From NCBI GenBank assembly GCA_036502625.1, contig DASXYG010000089.1, forward strand, positions 1 to 64,000: a DNA stretch of 64,000 nucleotides, read 5' to 3'. Both the position numbers and the translations under genes were made by a program. The DNA is from DASXYG01 sp036502625. Its GTDB lineage: Bacteria > Actinomycetota > Actinomycetes > Streptosporangiales > Streptosporangiaceae. Position 1 is the stretch's first letter. Each line of letters opens with the position of its first letter. A model generated the notes under the pieces. That model did no database searches. It saw only the letters and a program-made list of their open reading frames with translations, and had not been told where the DNA came from. Shown here in pieces: positions 27,890 to 36,523 of the stretch.

Positions 27890-28453
27890 TCAGGTGACCA
27901 TCTTGATGCGCGTCCACGCCGGGTACTCGTAGTCGTCGCCGCGGTTGGCCGCGACCCCGGCGATGATGCAGAACACGATGTTGATCACCCATACGGCCAT
28001 CACCAGGAGCAACCCGATGACCACGACGATCAGGATCGCGGACACGATGGACGCGATGGTCACCGTGATCTGGAAGTTCAGCGCCTCGGCGGCCTGCTTG
28101 CGGACGTACGGCGAGCTGTCCTTCTTGATCAGGTAGATGATCAGCGCCGGGATGAAGCCCGCGACGATGCCCCCGATGTGGGCCAGCGTGGCGAGCATGC
28201 GGTCGTCGCCGACCGAGGACGGGGGCGGGCCGCCCTGCCACGGCGGCGGCCCGGCCGGAGGCCCGTAGCCGGGGCCGCCGGGACCCGGACCTGGGCCGGG
28301 TCTCGGGGGCGGCGGCTGTCCAGGGCCCGTCGGCGGCGCGGCGCCGCCGCCGGTCGCGGACGCGCTGAAGTCCGGCCAGTTGTCGTCGGGGTTGGGCCGC
28401 GGCGTCTTCGGCGGCTCGCGCGGCGGTTCGGGGGTCGGCGGCGTGTCGGTCAT
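27890..28453 (-). CDS. DUF4870 membrane protein
   Basis: 187 residues. The first 80 are Pro/Gly-rich and disordered. The DUF4870 unit follows: DDRMLATLAHIGGIVAGFIPALIIYLIKKD split over the first helix, the basic VRKQAAEALNFQIT, and two more helices (ASIVSAILIVVVIGLLLVMA, VWVINIVFCIIAGVAANRG). This is a small integral membrane family of unknown role. GAGGAGCG precedes the ATG. It lies in the same orientation as the next gene upstream (DUF3097), 28 bases away. Confidence 0.85.
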   Translation of the reverse strand: MTDTPPTPEPPREPPKTPRPNPDDNWPDFSASATGGGAAPPTGPGQPPPPRPGPGPGPGGPGYGPPAGPPPWQGGPPPSSVGDDRMLATLAHIGGIVAGFIPALIIYLIKKDSSPYVRKQAAEALNFQITVTIASIVSAILIVVVIGLLLVMAVWVINIVFCIIAGVAANRGDDYEYPAWTRIKMVT

Positions 28454-28481
28454 GGTTCGCTCCTCGCGTAGCGCTGCGTCG

Positions 28482-29309
28482 CTACTCGGACGCGGTGGTG
28501 AAGTCGATCAGTTCCTCGACGCGGCCGAGCAGCTCGGGTTCCAGGTCGGTGAAGCGGCCGACCCGGCCGAGGATGCGCTTCCAGGCCGCCCCGGGCACCA
28601 TGTCCCAGCCGATGGCCGCGAGCACACCCTCCTTCCAGGGTGTGCCGCGGGGTACGTCCGGCCACGCGTCGATGCCGAGCACCGACGGCTTCACGGCCTG
28701 CCAGACGTCGATGTACGGATGGCCCACGACCAGGACGTACGGATCGTGCGCCGCGGTGACCTCGGCGGCGATACGGCTCTCCTTGCTGCCCGGCACGAGG
28801 TGGTCCACTAGGACGCCGAGGCGCCGGCCCGGCTCCGGGCCGAACTCCGCGGCGATGCGCGGCAGTTCGTCCACGCCCTCCAGGTACTCCACGACGACGC
28901 CCTCGACGCGGAGGTCGTCGCCCCAGATCTTCTCCACGAGCTCGGCGTCGTGGATCCCCTCGACGTAGATGCGGCTCTCCCGGGCGACCCGGGCGCGCTC
29001 CTGCCGCACCGCGACGGAACCGGACGCCGTACGCGCGGGCGCCTTAGAGGCCGCAACCGGGCGGACCAGCGTCACCGGCTTGCCGTCGATCAGGAACCCG
29101 GCCTTGGTGAACGGGAACAGGCGGCGGCGCCCATGGCGGTCCTCCAGCGTGACGCCGTCCTTCGCGCACTCGACCACCGCGCCGCAGAACCCGCTTGACG
29201 GGTCCTCGGCGACCAGCCCCATTTCGGCCGGCACGTCGGGGATCTGACCGCGGCGCGGCCGCCGCCAGTCGCCCGACAGGACATCGCCGCCGTAGTCCTT
29301 GCCTCGCAC
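28482..29309 (-). CDS. DUF3097 family protein
   Basis: 275 residues. This actinobacterial family has a SAM-independent, Toprim-like look: RIYVEGIHDAELVEKIWGDDLR gives a Gly-Glu motif after a hydrophobic strand, and VLVDHLVPGSKESRIAAEV an acidic one, as in metal-binding Toprim folds. The N-terminal part (DVPAEMGLVAEDPSSGFCGA, RRRLFPFTKAGFLIDG) looks like a small beta barrel. The function is not established. The GTG start is backed by GGAGGG 5 bases upstream. It is divergent from the ESX ATPase gene. Confidence 0.8.
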   Translation of the reverse strand: MRGKDYGGDVLSGDWRRPRRGQIPDVPAEMGLVAEDPSSGFCGAVVECAKDGVTLEDRHGRRRLFPFTKAGFLIDGKPVTLVRPVAASKAPARTASGSVAVRQERARVARESRIYVEGIHDAELVEKIWGDDLRVEGVVVEYLEGVDELPRIAAEFGPEPGRRLGVLVDHLVPGSKESRIAAEVTAAHDPYVLVVGHPYIDVWQAVKPSVLGIDAWPDVPRGTPWKEGVLAAIGWDMVPGAAWKRILGRVGRFTDLEPELLGRVEELIDFTTASE

Positions 29310-29464
29310 GGTCGCCCTCCTCACGGTGAGCTGAAACGGTACCGTGCCAGGCCTTGCCGAAGTGTGCCGCTTTGGGTGTGCCGCGCCTCCCTTCACGGAC
29401 ACTAAGCTGACCCCGGGCGGTAGTCGTCCCGCTGCCGTTTCGTCCAACCGCTTGAGGGGGCGTG

Positions 29465-31825
29465 GTGCCCGACACGGATTGGCAGAACGTTGTTCTCGCC
29501 GAGCTCGACGCTAATCGTGTCCCGGCCGGCGCGCCGCCGGCGCCGGACGCGATGACGCCCATCGAGTTCGGCCCGCCGCCGCGGCCGGAGCCCGCCCCAG
29601 CGCCTGAGCAGCCCGATTGGCCGCCCGAGCAGCATGAGATCGCGGGCCATCCCGGCGATCCCGGCCCGTCCGGGGTCGCGGGTCCGCCGGCGGAGTTCGC
29701 GCCGCCCGGCATGATGCCGCCGCCACCGGGCCCGCCCGCGCAGGAGGAAGAGCCGCTGATCCCCGGCTTCGGCTCGGGCCCGCAGGAGAGCTACGAGCCG
29801 TACGGCGCGCAGAGCTACGCGCCGGAGGGCGGCGAGCCGGAGCCCGTTCCGCAGGCCGACAACGGCCATCCGTCGTACGGCTACGGCCCCTCGTACGGCC
29901 CGGAGGACGAGCAGGCGTACGACGCCCAGCTCGGCTACATGCCGCAGCCCTACACCCCGCCGCCCGGCTTCACGCCGCCGCCCGTCAACGGCCATCACCC
30001 GGTGGCCGACCCGTCCGCCGGTCCGTACGGCCCGCCACCCGGCCCGCCGCCCGGCTACGCGCCCGGCCCGGCAGGCCCGTACGGCCCGCCCGGACCCGGC
30101 TATGGCCCGCAGGACCAGCCGTGGGGCGCCCAGCCGCCGTACCCGCCCGGTCCGTACGGCCCGGGCCCGTCCGGCGAGCAGCCTCCGTACGCCCCGGGCC
30201 CGCCGTCCCCCTACGCGCCGCCCGAGCAGCCGTGGCCATCGGGCGCGCAGCCGCCGTACCCGCCCGGTCCGTACGGCCCCGGCCCGTCCGGCGAGCAGCC
30301 CCCGTACGCCCCGGGTCCGCCGTCCCCGTACGCCCCGCCGCAGGGTCCGTCCGGCGAGCAGCCCCCCTACCCCCCGGGCCCGCCGCCCGGCTACGGCCCC
30401 GGGCAGCCGGGGCCGCAGGGCCCGCCGCCCGAGCACGGCCCGTACGGCCCGCCCGGCCCGCCGGGCTACGGCCCCGGCCCGCAGGCGCCGTCCGGCGAGC
30501 AGCAGCCGTACCCCCAGGGCCCGTACGGCCCGGCGCCCGCGTACGGCCAGCAGCCCGGCGACCAGCAGCAGGGCCCGCAGGGCCCGCAAGGCCCGCCCGG
30601 TCCGCCCGGCCCGTACGGCCCCGGGCCCGGCTACGGCCCGCAGGAGCAGTACCCGTCCGGCGCCCAGCAGCCGTACCCGGAGCAGCCCGGCTACCCGGCG
30701 CCCGGCTACGGCGCGTCCGGCGAGCAGCAGGCGTTCGTGCCGCCGCCCGCCTACGGCATGGGCCCGGGCGAGGGCATGGCGGTGCCGCCCCCCGCGTACG
30801 GCGGCGACGCCCAGCAGGGCTACGCCCCGCACCAGGGGTTCGACCCGCAGCAGGCGCCGCCCGGCTACGGCCCCGAGGGCGGCGCGCCCGGTCCGTACGG
30901 CCCGGCGCCCGGCCCGCAGGGCTTCGGCGCGCCCGGCATGGCGCCCGGTGCGCCGCCACCGCCCGAGGCGCTGGCCGGCAAGGTCGCCCACGGCGACCCG
31001 GCCGCCCGCCGCATGCGCCGCATGGTGGGCGGTGGCGCGGCCAAGGAGATGGGCCGCCTCGCCGAGCAGCTCCGCCAGCCGGTGCCGTCGCCGCGGCGCA
31101 TCGCGATCTCCTCGATCCGCGGCGGCTCCGGCAAGACGACCATCGCCGCCCTGGTGAGCACCGTCCTGGCGCACTACCGCGAGGACCCCGTCCTGGTCGT
31201 CGACGCCGACCCGGACCTCGGCTCGCTGGCGCTGCGCCTCGGCATCGCCCCGCAGCGCACACTCGCCGAGCTGGCCGAGTCGCCCGCGCCGCGCTCGTTC
31301 GAGGAGCTGGTGCCGTACCTCATCCAGCACCCCAGCGGCCTGTGGGTGCTGCCGGGCACGCGGCGCGACCAGACGACCCACCAGCTCAGCCAGGCGCAGT
31401 ACGACGCGGCGCTCGAGGCGGCGAGCCGCTTCTTCGCGCTCACCGTCGTCGACTGCGGCGCGGGCCTGCTCAACGAGCTGTCCGGTGCCGTGCTCGACGG
31501 CGCGCACACCCTGGCCCTCGTCACGGCGGGCACGGTCGACGGCGCGCTCAGCGCCAACGGCGCGCTCGACTGGCTGTCGGCGAACGACCACGCGCAGCTC
31601 ATCCAGCGCACCCTGGTCACCCTCGTGACCCACGCCCCGCACCAGGCCACGGACCTTGGGCAGGCCCGCTCGATGCTCCAGGCGCACGGCTGCGGCGTGA
31701 TCGAACTCCCTTATGATCGGCAGCTAGCCGCCGGAACGGTCCTCGACCCGTCGAGACTCGCCGAGTCGACGCGCATCACGGCGATGCGCATCGCCGCCAC
31801 GCTGCTCGGTTCGGCCCTGCACTGA
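29465..31825 (+). CDS. SCO5717-type ESX-associated MinD-like ATPase with Pro/Tyr-rich N-terminus
   Basis: About 786 residues. The first 520 are low-complexity Pro, Gly, Tyr and Gln, built from PYGPG, PSGEQPPY and PPGY repeats. The last 240 are a MinD/ParA-like ATPase: Walker A RGGSGKTT at about residue 551, VLVVDADPDLGSLALRLGI, and FALTVVDCGAGLLNELSG. The signature Lys of the deviant Walker A is Arg here. This is the layout of mycobacterial EspI and streptomycete SCO5717, linked with type VII (ESX) secretion. GTG 29465 has GAGGGGG just upstream, and GTG 29462 is the alternative. The following two genes look like its partners. No EccC, EccD or WXG100 gene is in the window. Confidence 0.82.
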   Translation: MPDTDWQNVVLAELDANRVPAGAPPAPDAMTPIEFGPPPRPEPAPAPEQPDWPPEQHEIAGHPGDPGPSGVAGPPAEFAPPGMMPPPPGPPAQEEEPLIPGFGSGPQESYEPYGAQSYAPEGGEPEPVPQADNGHPSYGYGPSYGPEDEQAYDAQLGYMPQPYTPPPGFTPPPVNGHHPVADPSAGPYGPPPGPPPGYAPGPAGPYGPPGPGYGPQDQPWGAQPPYPPGPYGPGPSGEQPPYAPGPPSPYAPPEQPWPSGAQPPYPPGPYGPGPSGEQPPYAPGPPSPYAPPQGPSGEQPPYPPGPPPGYGPGQPGPQGPPPEHGPYGPPGPPGYGPGPQAPSGEQQPYPQGPYGPAPAYGQQPGDQQQGPQGPQGPPGPPGPYGPGPGYGPQEQYPSGAQQPYPEQPGYPAPGYGASGEQQAFVPPPAYGMGPGEGMAVPPPAYGGDAQQGYAPHQGFDPQQAPPGYGPEGGAPGPYGPAPGPQGFGAPGMAPGAPPPPEALAGKVAHGDPAARRMRRMVGGGAAKEMGRLAEQLRQPVPSPRRIAISSIRGGSGKTTIAALVSTVLAHYREDPVLVVDADPDLGSLALRLGIAPQRTLAELAESPAPRSFEELVPYLIQHPSGLWVLPGTRRDQTTHQLSQAQYDAALEAASRFFALTVVDCGAGLLNELSGAVLDGAHTLALVTAGTVDGALSANGALDWLSANDHAQLIQRTLVTLVTHAPHQATDLGQARSMLQAHGCGVIELPYDRQLAAGTVLDPSRLAESTRITAMRIAATLLGSALH
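30116..30345 (+). repeat. In-frame duplication of about 115 bp in the Pro-rich region
   Basis: Two adjacent copies encode a 38-40 residue block with the order QPPYPPGPYGPGPSGEQ, PPYAPGPPSPYAPP. The copies differ mainly by a 3-residue insertion at the junction (PWPSGAQ against PWGAQ) and synonymous bases, so the duplication is recent. A third partial block (PSGEQPPYPPGPPPGY) follows. Confidence 0.8.
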
Positions 31826-31843
31826 GCGTCTGAGGAGACAGAG

Positions 31844-32374
31844 ATGAGTCACGACGTCGTCGCCCTCGTGCGCGGCGCCCCCGACGTTCAGGCGACGGTC
31901 TCCCAGATGATCGCCGCGGGTGAGCGCGTCCACCTGGTGCCGGCCGAGTCGAACGTCCACCTGTGCGACGACGACGGCCGTCCGCTGGTGTCGGTCGAGG
32001 CGCCGCAGTTCATCCAGGTGTCCGGCGAGGTGGAGCGGCTCGTCGGCCCGGAGACCGCCGAGCAGGCGGGCACGCCCGTGTGGTGGGTGGAGGCGCGCGC
32101 CGCGAGCGCCGTCGTGGGCGCGGCCGACGTCGCGCGCCGGTTCGCCGAGCAGGTCGTGCAGGACTGCGGCGGCGTGCTGTGGGCGCCCACCGTCTCCGAG
32201 CCCGTCCGCCATGCCGTGCCCGGTGAGGAGCCGGTGCCCGGCGAAACGGGCGAGCGGCCCGCGATGGCCGATACCGGCGACGGCGAACCCGATCCCGGCC
32301 CGGCGGCCGAAGAGGCGGCCGACCCGGAGCCGCAGGCCGATGGCGCCGCCGACGAAGAGGAGGGCCGGCAGTGA
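31844..32374 (+). CDS. ESX-locus hypothetical protein, 176 residues
   Basis: A soluble protein with no signal peptide. The first 115 residues look folded (MSHDVVALVRGAPDVQATVS, VHLCDDDGRPLVSVEAPQFI, GTPVWWVEARAASAVVGAAD, FAEQVVQDCGGVLWAP). The remaining 60 are acidic and Pro/Ala-rich. I recognise it as the short partner found between SCO5717-type ATPases and DUF6177 genes, without a known function. GAGGAGA lies well placed before the ATG. Its stop overlaps the next start (GTGA). The three genes probably form one operon. Confidence 0.7.
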   Translation: MSHDVVALVRGAPDVQATVSQMIAAGERVHLVPAESNVHLCDDDGRPLVSVEAPQFIQVSGEVERLVGPETAEQAGTPVWWVEARAASAVVGAADVARRFAEQVVQDCGGVLWAPTVSEPVRHAVPGEEPVPGETGERPAMADTGDGEPDPGPAAEEAADPEPQADGAADEEEGRQ

Positions 32375-33381
32375 CGCAGCCCATCGTCGACATGGTGACC
32401 GACTCCGCCATCGTCATCCTCCAGGACCGACCGGTCGTCCCGTTCACGACGTGGATCTCCGACACGCTCCAGATGTCCGGCGACTCCGGCCGCGGCCTCC
32501 AGATCGTCACCCCGAGCACGTCCCGCATCACCATGCCGCTGCGGCTGATGCTCACCGGCCCCAACTCGCGTTGGGTGGTCCGCGAGCCGCGCAGCGGCGA
32601 GTACTACGACGGCCTCGGCGGCGTGCGGCTCGTGTGGGACGGCGCCGCGTTCGTCCCGGCCGACCCCGACGACGAGTCGCTGGTCCCCGCGTTCGGCCTG
32701 GCCGACCCGCCGGACAGCAGCCAGCTCACGCTCACGTTCCGCGTCACCAACCCGGCTACCGCGCAGATGCAGCTCGGCGGCTCGCTGGAGCGGCTGTGCC
32801 AGGCGCTGTCGGACGAACCGCCGCGCGGGTGGGGCACGTGCGAGCCGATCGGCCAGCCGTGGCGCCGTACGGACCTCACCGAGCTGGCCCGCCGCCGCAT
32901 GCCCGAGCCGACGTGGATGTTCACCATCGCGGGCAGCGAGCGCCCGGCGATCGCCAGCATCCGCGTCTCCCGGTCGTCGTCCGGCGTGGAGGAGTGGGGC
33001 ACGCTGGTGGTCGGCTACGGCCCGGACGACGAACCGCCGGTCATCGCGCTGCCGGACATCGCGGGCGCGCTCGCGGCGGAGTTCCAGGTCGTGTCGATGT
33101 TCGCGCAGATGCGCTCCGGCCGCGGCGACCTCACCTCGCCCGCCCACTGGGAGGGCCTGCCCGCCCCGGTGGGCATGGTCGTGGGCCCCGAGGGCGTCAA
33201 CGACGCCGGCCTGGACCGCGCGCTCAACCCGCCCGGCGGCGTGGCGCGCCAACTGCCCTCGCCCGCGGGCCCGACCGTCTGGTACACCCTGGGCGACGGC
33301 CGCAGCTCCGACGGCTGGACGCTGTTCGAGAAGATCATGCGGCACATGCGCCACGGCAGCCAGCGCGACCGCGTCGGCTGA
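32371..33381 (+). CDS. DUF6177 family protein (ESX-associated)
   Basis: 336 residues, soluble. Family-like segments are DSAIVILQDRPVVPFTTWIS, GLQIVTPSTSRITMPLRL, NSRWVVREPRSGEYYDGL, RGWGTCEPIGQPWRRTDL and EPTWMFTIAGSERPAIASIR followed by GVEEWGTLVVGYG. These proteins occur in type VII secretion neighbourhoods of streptomycetes and relatives and have no established activity. It is coupled to the preceding gene by GTGA. I base the assignment on remembered family sequence plus context. Confidence 0.72.
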   Translation: MTQPIVDMVTDSAIVILQDRPVVPFTTWISDTLQMSGDSGRGLQIVTPSTSRITMPLRLMLTGPNSRWVVREPRSGEYYDGLGGVRLVWDGAAFVPADPDDESLVPAFGLADPPDSSQLTLTFRVTNPATAQMQLGGSLERLCQALSDEPPRGWGTCEPIGQPWRRTDLTELARRRMPEPTWMFTIAGSERPAIASIRVSRSSSGVEEWGTLVVGYGPDDEPPVIALPDIAGALAAEFQVVSMFAQMRSGRGDLTSPAHWEGLPAPVGMVVGPEGVNDAGLDRALNPPGGVARQLPSPAGPTVWYTLGDGRSSDGWTLFEKIMRHMRHGSQRDRVG

Positions 33382-33385
33382 GCCC

Positions 33386-34057
33386 CTAGCCCGCGTACGG
33401 CGGCGGGCCCGGCGGCGGCCCGTAGCCGCCGAAGCGCTCGGCCATCAGCCGCTTGCGGTGGTTGCCGCGGCGCACACCCGTGACGACCGAGATGATCACC
33501 GCGGCGATCACGGCCACGAACGGCACGCCGAACAGCACGGCGAACCCGCCGAACAGGCCGCCGAAGAACACCCCCAGGCTCGGCGCCTCACCGACCATGT
33601 AGCGCGCGGACGTGATGTCCGTACTGGACGCGAGGTCGGAGGGTGCGCAGCTCACGTGGTACGTGCCGGCGGCCGGCGCCTTGATCCTGGCCACTTCGTG
33701 CCACTGCTCGCCGTTCGTGGTGAAGTTCATCGACTCGTCCGGGTCGGTGACGCGCGCGGCGCCGCCCGGCCCGGCCGCCGTGCACGTGAGTTCCCAGTTC
33801 GCGTCGGTGGTGCTGAACACCGCCCACTCCTTGGCCGCCGTCATCGAGACGTTGCCGGACCCGTGGCCGCCGCCCTGGTCGGTGAGGACCGTACGGGGCG
33901 AGGGGATCACGGACGTCGCGCTGAAGACGAACAGCCCGACACCGCCGGCGACCCCGAGGAGGATGCCGGCCCCGGTGATGATGCCCGCGATCCAGAACCA
34001 TTTGCGGCGCGGGCGCAGCTCGGAGGGGTCGACGGCGACCGGGGGAGGCGTGTTCAC
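33386..34057 (-). CDS. Two-pass membrane protein with extracytoplasmic domain
   Basis: 223 residues, not recognised. A membrane helix (WFWIAGIITGAGILLGVAGG) is followed by about 110 outside residues with two Cys (ELTCTAAG, YHVSCAPSD) that could form a disulfide. A second helix (GGFAVLFGVPFVAVIAAVII) leads to a basic, Pro-rich tail (RRGNHRKRLMAERFGGYGPP). The outer domain is Ser/Thr-rich and looks like a small beta sandwich. The start is GTG 34057, which skips an implausible Arg-rich extension. It is convergent with the ESX trio and divergent from hrcA. Confidence 0.65.
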   Translation of the reverse strand: MNTPPPVAVDPSELRPRRKWFWIAGIITGAGILLGVAGGVGLFVFSATSVIPSPRTVLTDQGGGHGSGNVSMTAAKEWAVFSTTDANWELTCTAAGPGGAARVTDPDESMNFTTNGEQWHEVARIKAPAAGTYHVSCAPSDLASSTDITSARYMVGEAPSLGVFFGGLFGGFAVLFGVPFVAVIAAVIISVVTGVRRGNHRKRLMAERFGGYGPPPGPPPYAG

Positions 34058-34212
34058 ATGGCCATCGTGGTGCAATCGGGTGCGGCGCGTCGAGCCGGAT
34101 GCGCCACGCCCCGGAATGCCATCGGCCCGCGGGATTGTTGTTCCTGGTCGAGCCCATGAACGAACCCCACGACCCGGCCGGGCCGGGCACGATCCTCCGA
34201 ATGGCCATAGAC

Positions 34213-34239
34213 TTGGCACTCATACGCACGGAGTGCCAG
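34213..34239 (+). promoter_or_regulatory. CIRCE operator of hrcA-dnaJ
   Basis: TTGGCACTC - 9 bases - GAGTGCCAG is a CIRCE element (consensus TTAGCACTC-N9-GAGTGCTAA) with a perfect 9+9 dyad. It lies 12 bases before the hrcA start and abuts the GGGAGG ribosome binding site. HrcA binding here would repress its own operon, relieved by heat shock. A TAGACT box (34208-34213) just upstream could be the -10. Confidence 0.93.
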
Positions 34240-34251
34240 GGAGGTGAGCAC

Positions 34252-35265
34252 GTGCTCGACGAGCGCAAACTCGCGGTGTTGCGCGCCGTGGTCGAGGATT
34301 ACGTGTCCACCAACGAGCCGGTCGGATCGAAGTCCCTCGTGGATCGCCACAATCTCGGTGTCTCCCCGGCGACGGTCCGCAACGACATGGCGCAGTTGGA
34401 GGAGCAGGGGTACATCGCCCAGCCGCACACCAGCGCCGGGCGCATCCCCACCGATCGCGGCTACCGGTTGTTCGTCGACCGGCTGTCGTCGATCAAGCCG
34501 CTGTCCGTACCGGAGCGCCGGGCGATCGAGACGTTCCTGTCCGGCGCGTACGACCTCGACGACACCATCTCCCGTACGGTCCGCCTGCTCGCCCAGCTCA
34601 CCCGCCAGGTCGCGGTCGTGCAGTACCCCTCGCTGACCCGCTCCACGGTCCGCCATGTGGAGCTCGTCGCGACGGGCGACAAGCGGATGCTGCTCGTGCT
34701 CATCACCGATACCGGCCGCGTCGAGCAGCGGATGGTCGAGATGCCCGACACCATCGACGAGGGTGCGCTGTCCCACCTCAGGGCGGTGCTGAACACCTCC
34801 GTCGACGGCTGCTGGCTGACCGACGTCCCCGACCGCGTGGCCGGCCTCACCGAAAAGGTCGCAGTCGAGGAACGCGCCAACGCGGTAGCGGTAGTCTCGG
34901 TACTCCTCGAGACCGTTGTGGAGAACCACGAAGAGAAGATCATCTTCAGTGGCACCGCCAACCTCGCGGAGGCGGACTTCTCCCAGAGTCTGCGGAGCGT
35001 TCTCGAGGCCCTGGAGGAACACGTGGTGCTGATGCGCCTGCTCGGGGAGACCGCCGACCCCACGGTCCTGACGGTCCGCATCGGGCAGGAGAACGCCCAT
35101 GCCGGGCTCAGCCGCGCCTCGGTGGTCTCGGTGGGTTACGGAACAAATGACCAGGTCCTGGCCAAGCTCGGGGTGCTCGGACCGACACGGATGGACTACC
35201 CGGGCACGATGGGAGCGGTGCGCGCAGTGGCACGGTACGTCGGTCAGATCCTCGCGGAGTCGTAG
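34252..35265 (+). CDS. hrcA: Heat-inducible transcription repressor HrcA
   Basis: A 337-residue repressor of class I heat-shock genes that needs GroEL for activity. The winged-helix N-terminus reads LDERKLAVLRAVVEDYVSTN, GSKSLVDRHNLGVSPATVRN, LEEQGYIAQPHTSAGRIPTD. The GAF-like dimerisation core follows. GTG 34252 is chosen since GGGAGG sits 7 bases before it and the protein then begins at the usual family point. Its stop overlaps the dnaJ start (TAGTG), so the two are coupled. A CIRCE element precedes it. Confidence 0.97.
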   Translation: MLDERKLAVLRAVVEDYVSTNEPVGSKSLVDRHNLGVSPATVRNDMAQLEEQGYIAQPHTSAGRIPTDRGYRLFVDRLSSIKPLSVPERRAIETFLSGAYDLDDTISRTVRLLAQLTRQVAVVQYPSLTRSTVRHVELVATGDKRMLLVLITDTGRVEQRMVEMPDTIDEGALSHLRAVLNTSVDGCWLTDVPDRVAGLTEKVAVEERANAVAVVSVLLETVVENHEEKIIFSGTANLAEADFSQSLRSVLEALEEHVVLMRLLGETADPTVLTVRIGQENAHAGLSRASVVSVGYGTNDQVLAKLGVLGPTRMDYPGTMGAVRAVARYVGQILAES

Positions 35266-36395
35266 TGGAAAACGATTACTACGCCGTCCTCGGCGTCCGT
35301 CGCGACGCCGGAGCTGACGAGATCAAGAAGGCCTACCGGCGGCTCGCCCGAGAGCTGCATCCGGACGTCAACCCGGACCCCGAGACGCAGGAGCGTTTCA
35401 AGGAGGTCACTCAGGCGTACGAGGTCCTGTCGGACCCCCAGAAACGCCAGATGTACGACCTCGGCGCCGACCCGTTCGCCGGGGGCGGCGCCGCACCCGG
35501 CGGCTTCGGCGCGGGCAACCCGTTCAGCGACATCATGGACGCCTTCTTCGGCGCTGCGGGCGGCACGCGCGGTCCGCGCAGCCGCGCCCGGCGCGGGCGC
35601 AACGCCAGCATCCGGGTGGAGCTCGACCTCGCCGAGTCGGCGTTCGGCACCACCCGCGAGCTGGTCGTCGACACCGCGGTGGTCTGCGAGACCTGCCACG
35701 GTGACGGCGCCGCGCCGGGAACGCAGCCCGAGATGTGCGACATGTGCGGCGGCAAGGGCGAGGTCAGCCAGGTCACCCGGTCGTTCCTCGGCCAGGTCAT
35801 GACCAGCAGGCCCTGCCCCAACTGCGGCGGCTTCGGCTCGGTCATCCGCCAGCCGTGCCCCGAGTGCTCCGGCGACGGCCGCGTCCGCACCCGCCGTACG
35901 CTCAAGGTCCGCATCCCGGCGGGCGTCGAGGACGGCACGCACATCCAGCTCGCCGGCGAGGGCGAGGTCGGCCCCGGCGGCGGCCCGCCCGGCGACCTGT
36001 TCCTGGAGATCGTGCTGCGCCCGCACGCGATCTTCGAGCGGCAGGGCGACGACCTCCACTGCACGGTCACGCTGCCGATGTCCGCCGCCGCCCTCGGCAC
36101 GGCCATCACGGTCGAGACGCTCGACGGCCCCGAAGAGGTCGACATCCGTCCCGGCACGCAGCACGGCCAGGCGATACCGATGTACGACAAGGGTGTCCGC
36201 CACCTCAACGAGACCGGCCGCGGCGACCTCATCATCCACGTCAACGTGGAGACCCCCTCGAAGCTCGACGCCGAGCAGGAGGACCTCCTCAAGCAGCTCG
36301 CCAAGCTCCGCGGCGAGGAGCGCCCGCCGGGCAAGTTCGTCCCCGGCCAGCAGGGCTTCTTCTCGCGCCTGCGCGACGCCTTCAACGGCCGCTGA
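35265..36395 (+). CDS. dnaJ: Chaperone DnaJ (HrcA-linked DnaJ2 type)
   Basis: A 376-residue Hsp70 co-chaperone. The J domain holds the HPD motif (RELHPDVNPD). A short Gly/Phe linker (PFAGGGAAPGGFGAGNPF) follows, then four zinc-binding repeats CETCHGDG, CDMCGGKG, CPNCGGFG and CPECSGDG, and the substrate-binding C-terminal domains. It stimulates DnaK ATPase and binds unfolded proteins. As second gene of the CIRCE-controlled operon it corresponds to the actinobacterial second DnaJ rather than the dnaK-linked one. A perfect hairpin terminator follows. Confidence 0.97.
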   Translation: MENDYYAVLGVRRDAGADEIKKAYRRLARELHPDVNPDPETQERFKEVTQAYEVLSDPQKRQMYDLGADPFAGGGAAPGGFGAGNPFSDIMDAFFGAAGGTRGPRSRARRGRNASIRVELDLAESAFGTTRELVVDTAVVCETCHGDGAAPGTQPEMCDMCGGKGEVSQVTRSFLGQVMTSRPCPNCGGFGSVIRQPCPECSGDGRVRTRRTLKVRIPAGVEDGTHIQLAGEGEVGPGGGPPGDLFLEIVLRPHAIFERQGDDLHCTVTLPMSAAALGTAITVETLDGPEEVDIRPGTQHGQAIPMYDKGVRHLNETGRGDLIIHVNVETPSKLDAEQEDLLKQLAKLRGEERPPGKFVPGQQGFFSRLRDAFNGR

Positions 36396-36403
36396 CACCA
36401 CAC

Positions 36404-36446
36404 GCCCGTACGGTCACGGGGCCGCGCGCCCCGTGACCGTACGGGC
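36404..36446 (+). terminator. Strong terminator after dnaJ
   Basis: GCCCGTACGGTCACGGGGC (36404-36422) pairs perfectly with 36428-36446, a 19-bp stem with a CGCGC loop, then TTCGTC. It should separate the hrcA-dnaJ transcript from the tetR gene. Confidence 0.9.
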
Positions 36447-36497
36447 TTCGTCATCGCCGCTGTGAGGCGGGTCACGTGCGGGCGGGTCTTGCCCGTA

Positions 36498-36519
36498 CTT
36501 AACAGACCGGTTAGTAAAG
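36498..36519 (+). promoter_or_regulatory. Probable TetR operator/promoter
   Basis: A dyad centred on ACCGGT, with CTTAACAG to the left and TAGTAAAG to the right (5 of 8 arm positions match). A weak promoter overlaps it: TTGCCC (36489-36494), 17 bases, TAGTAA (36512-36517). The tetR GTG follows 6 bases after the -10, suggesting a leaderless and autorepressed message. Confidence 0.5.
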
Positions 36520-36523
36520 ATGG

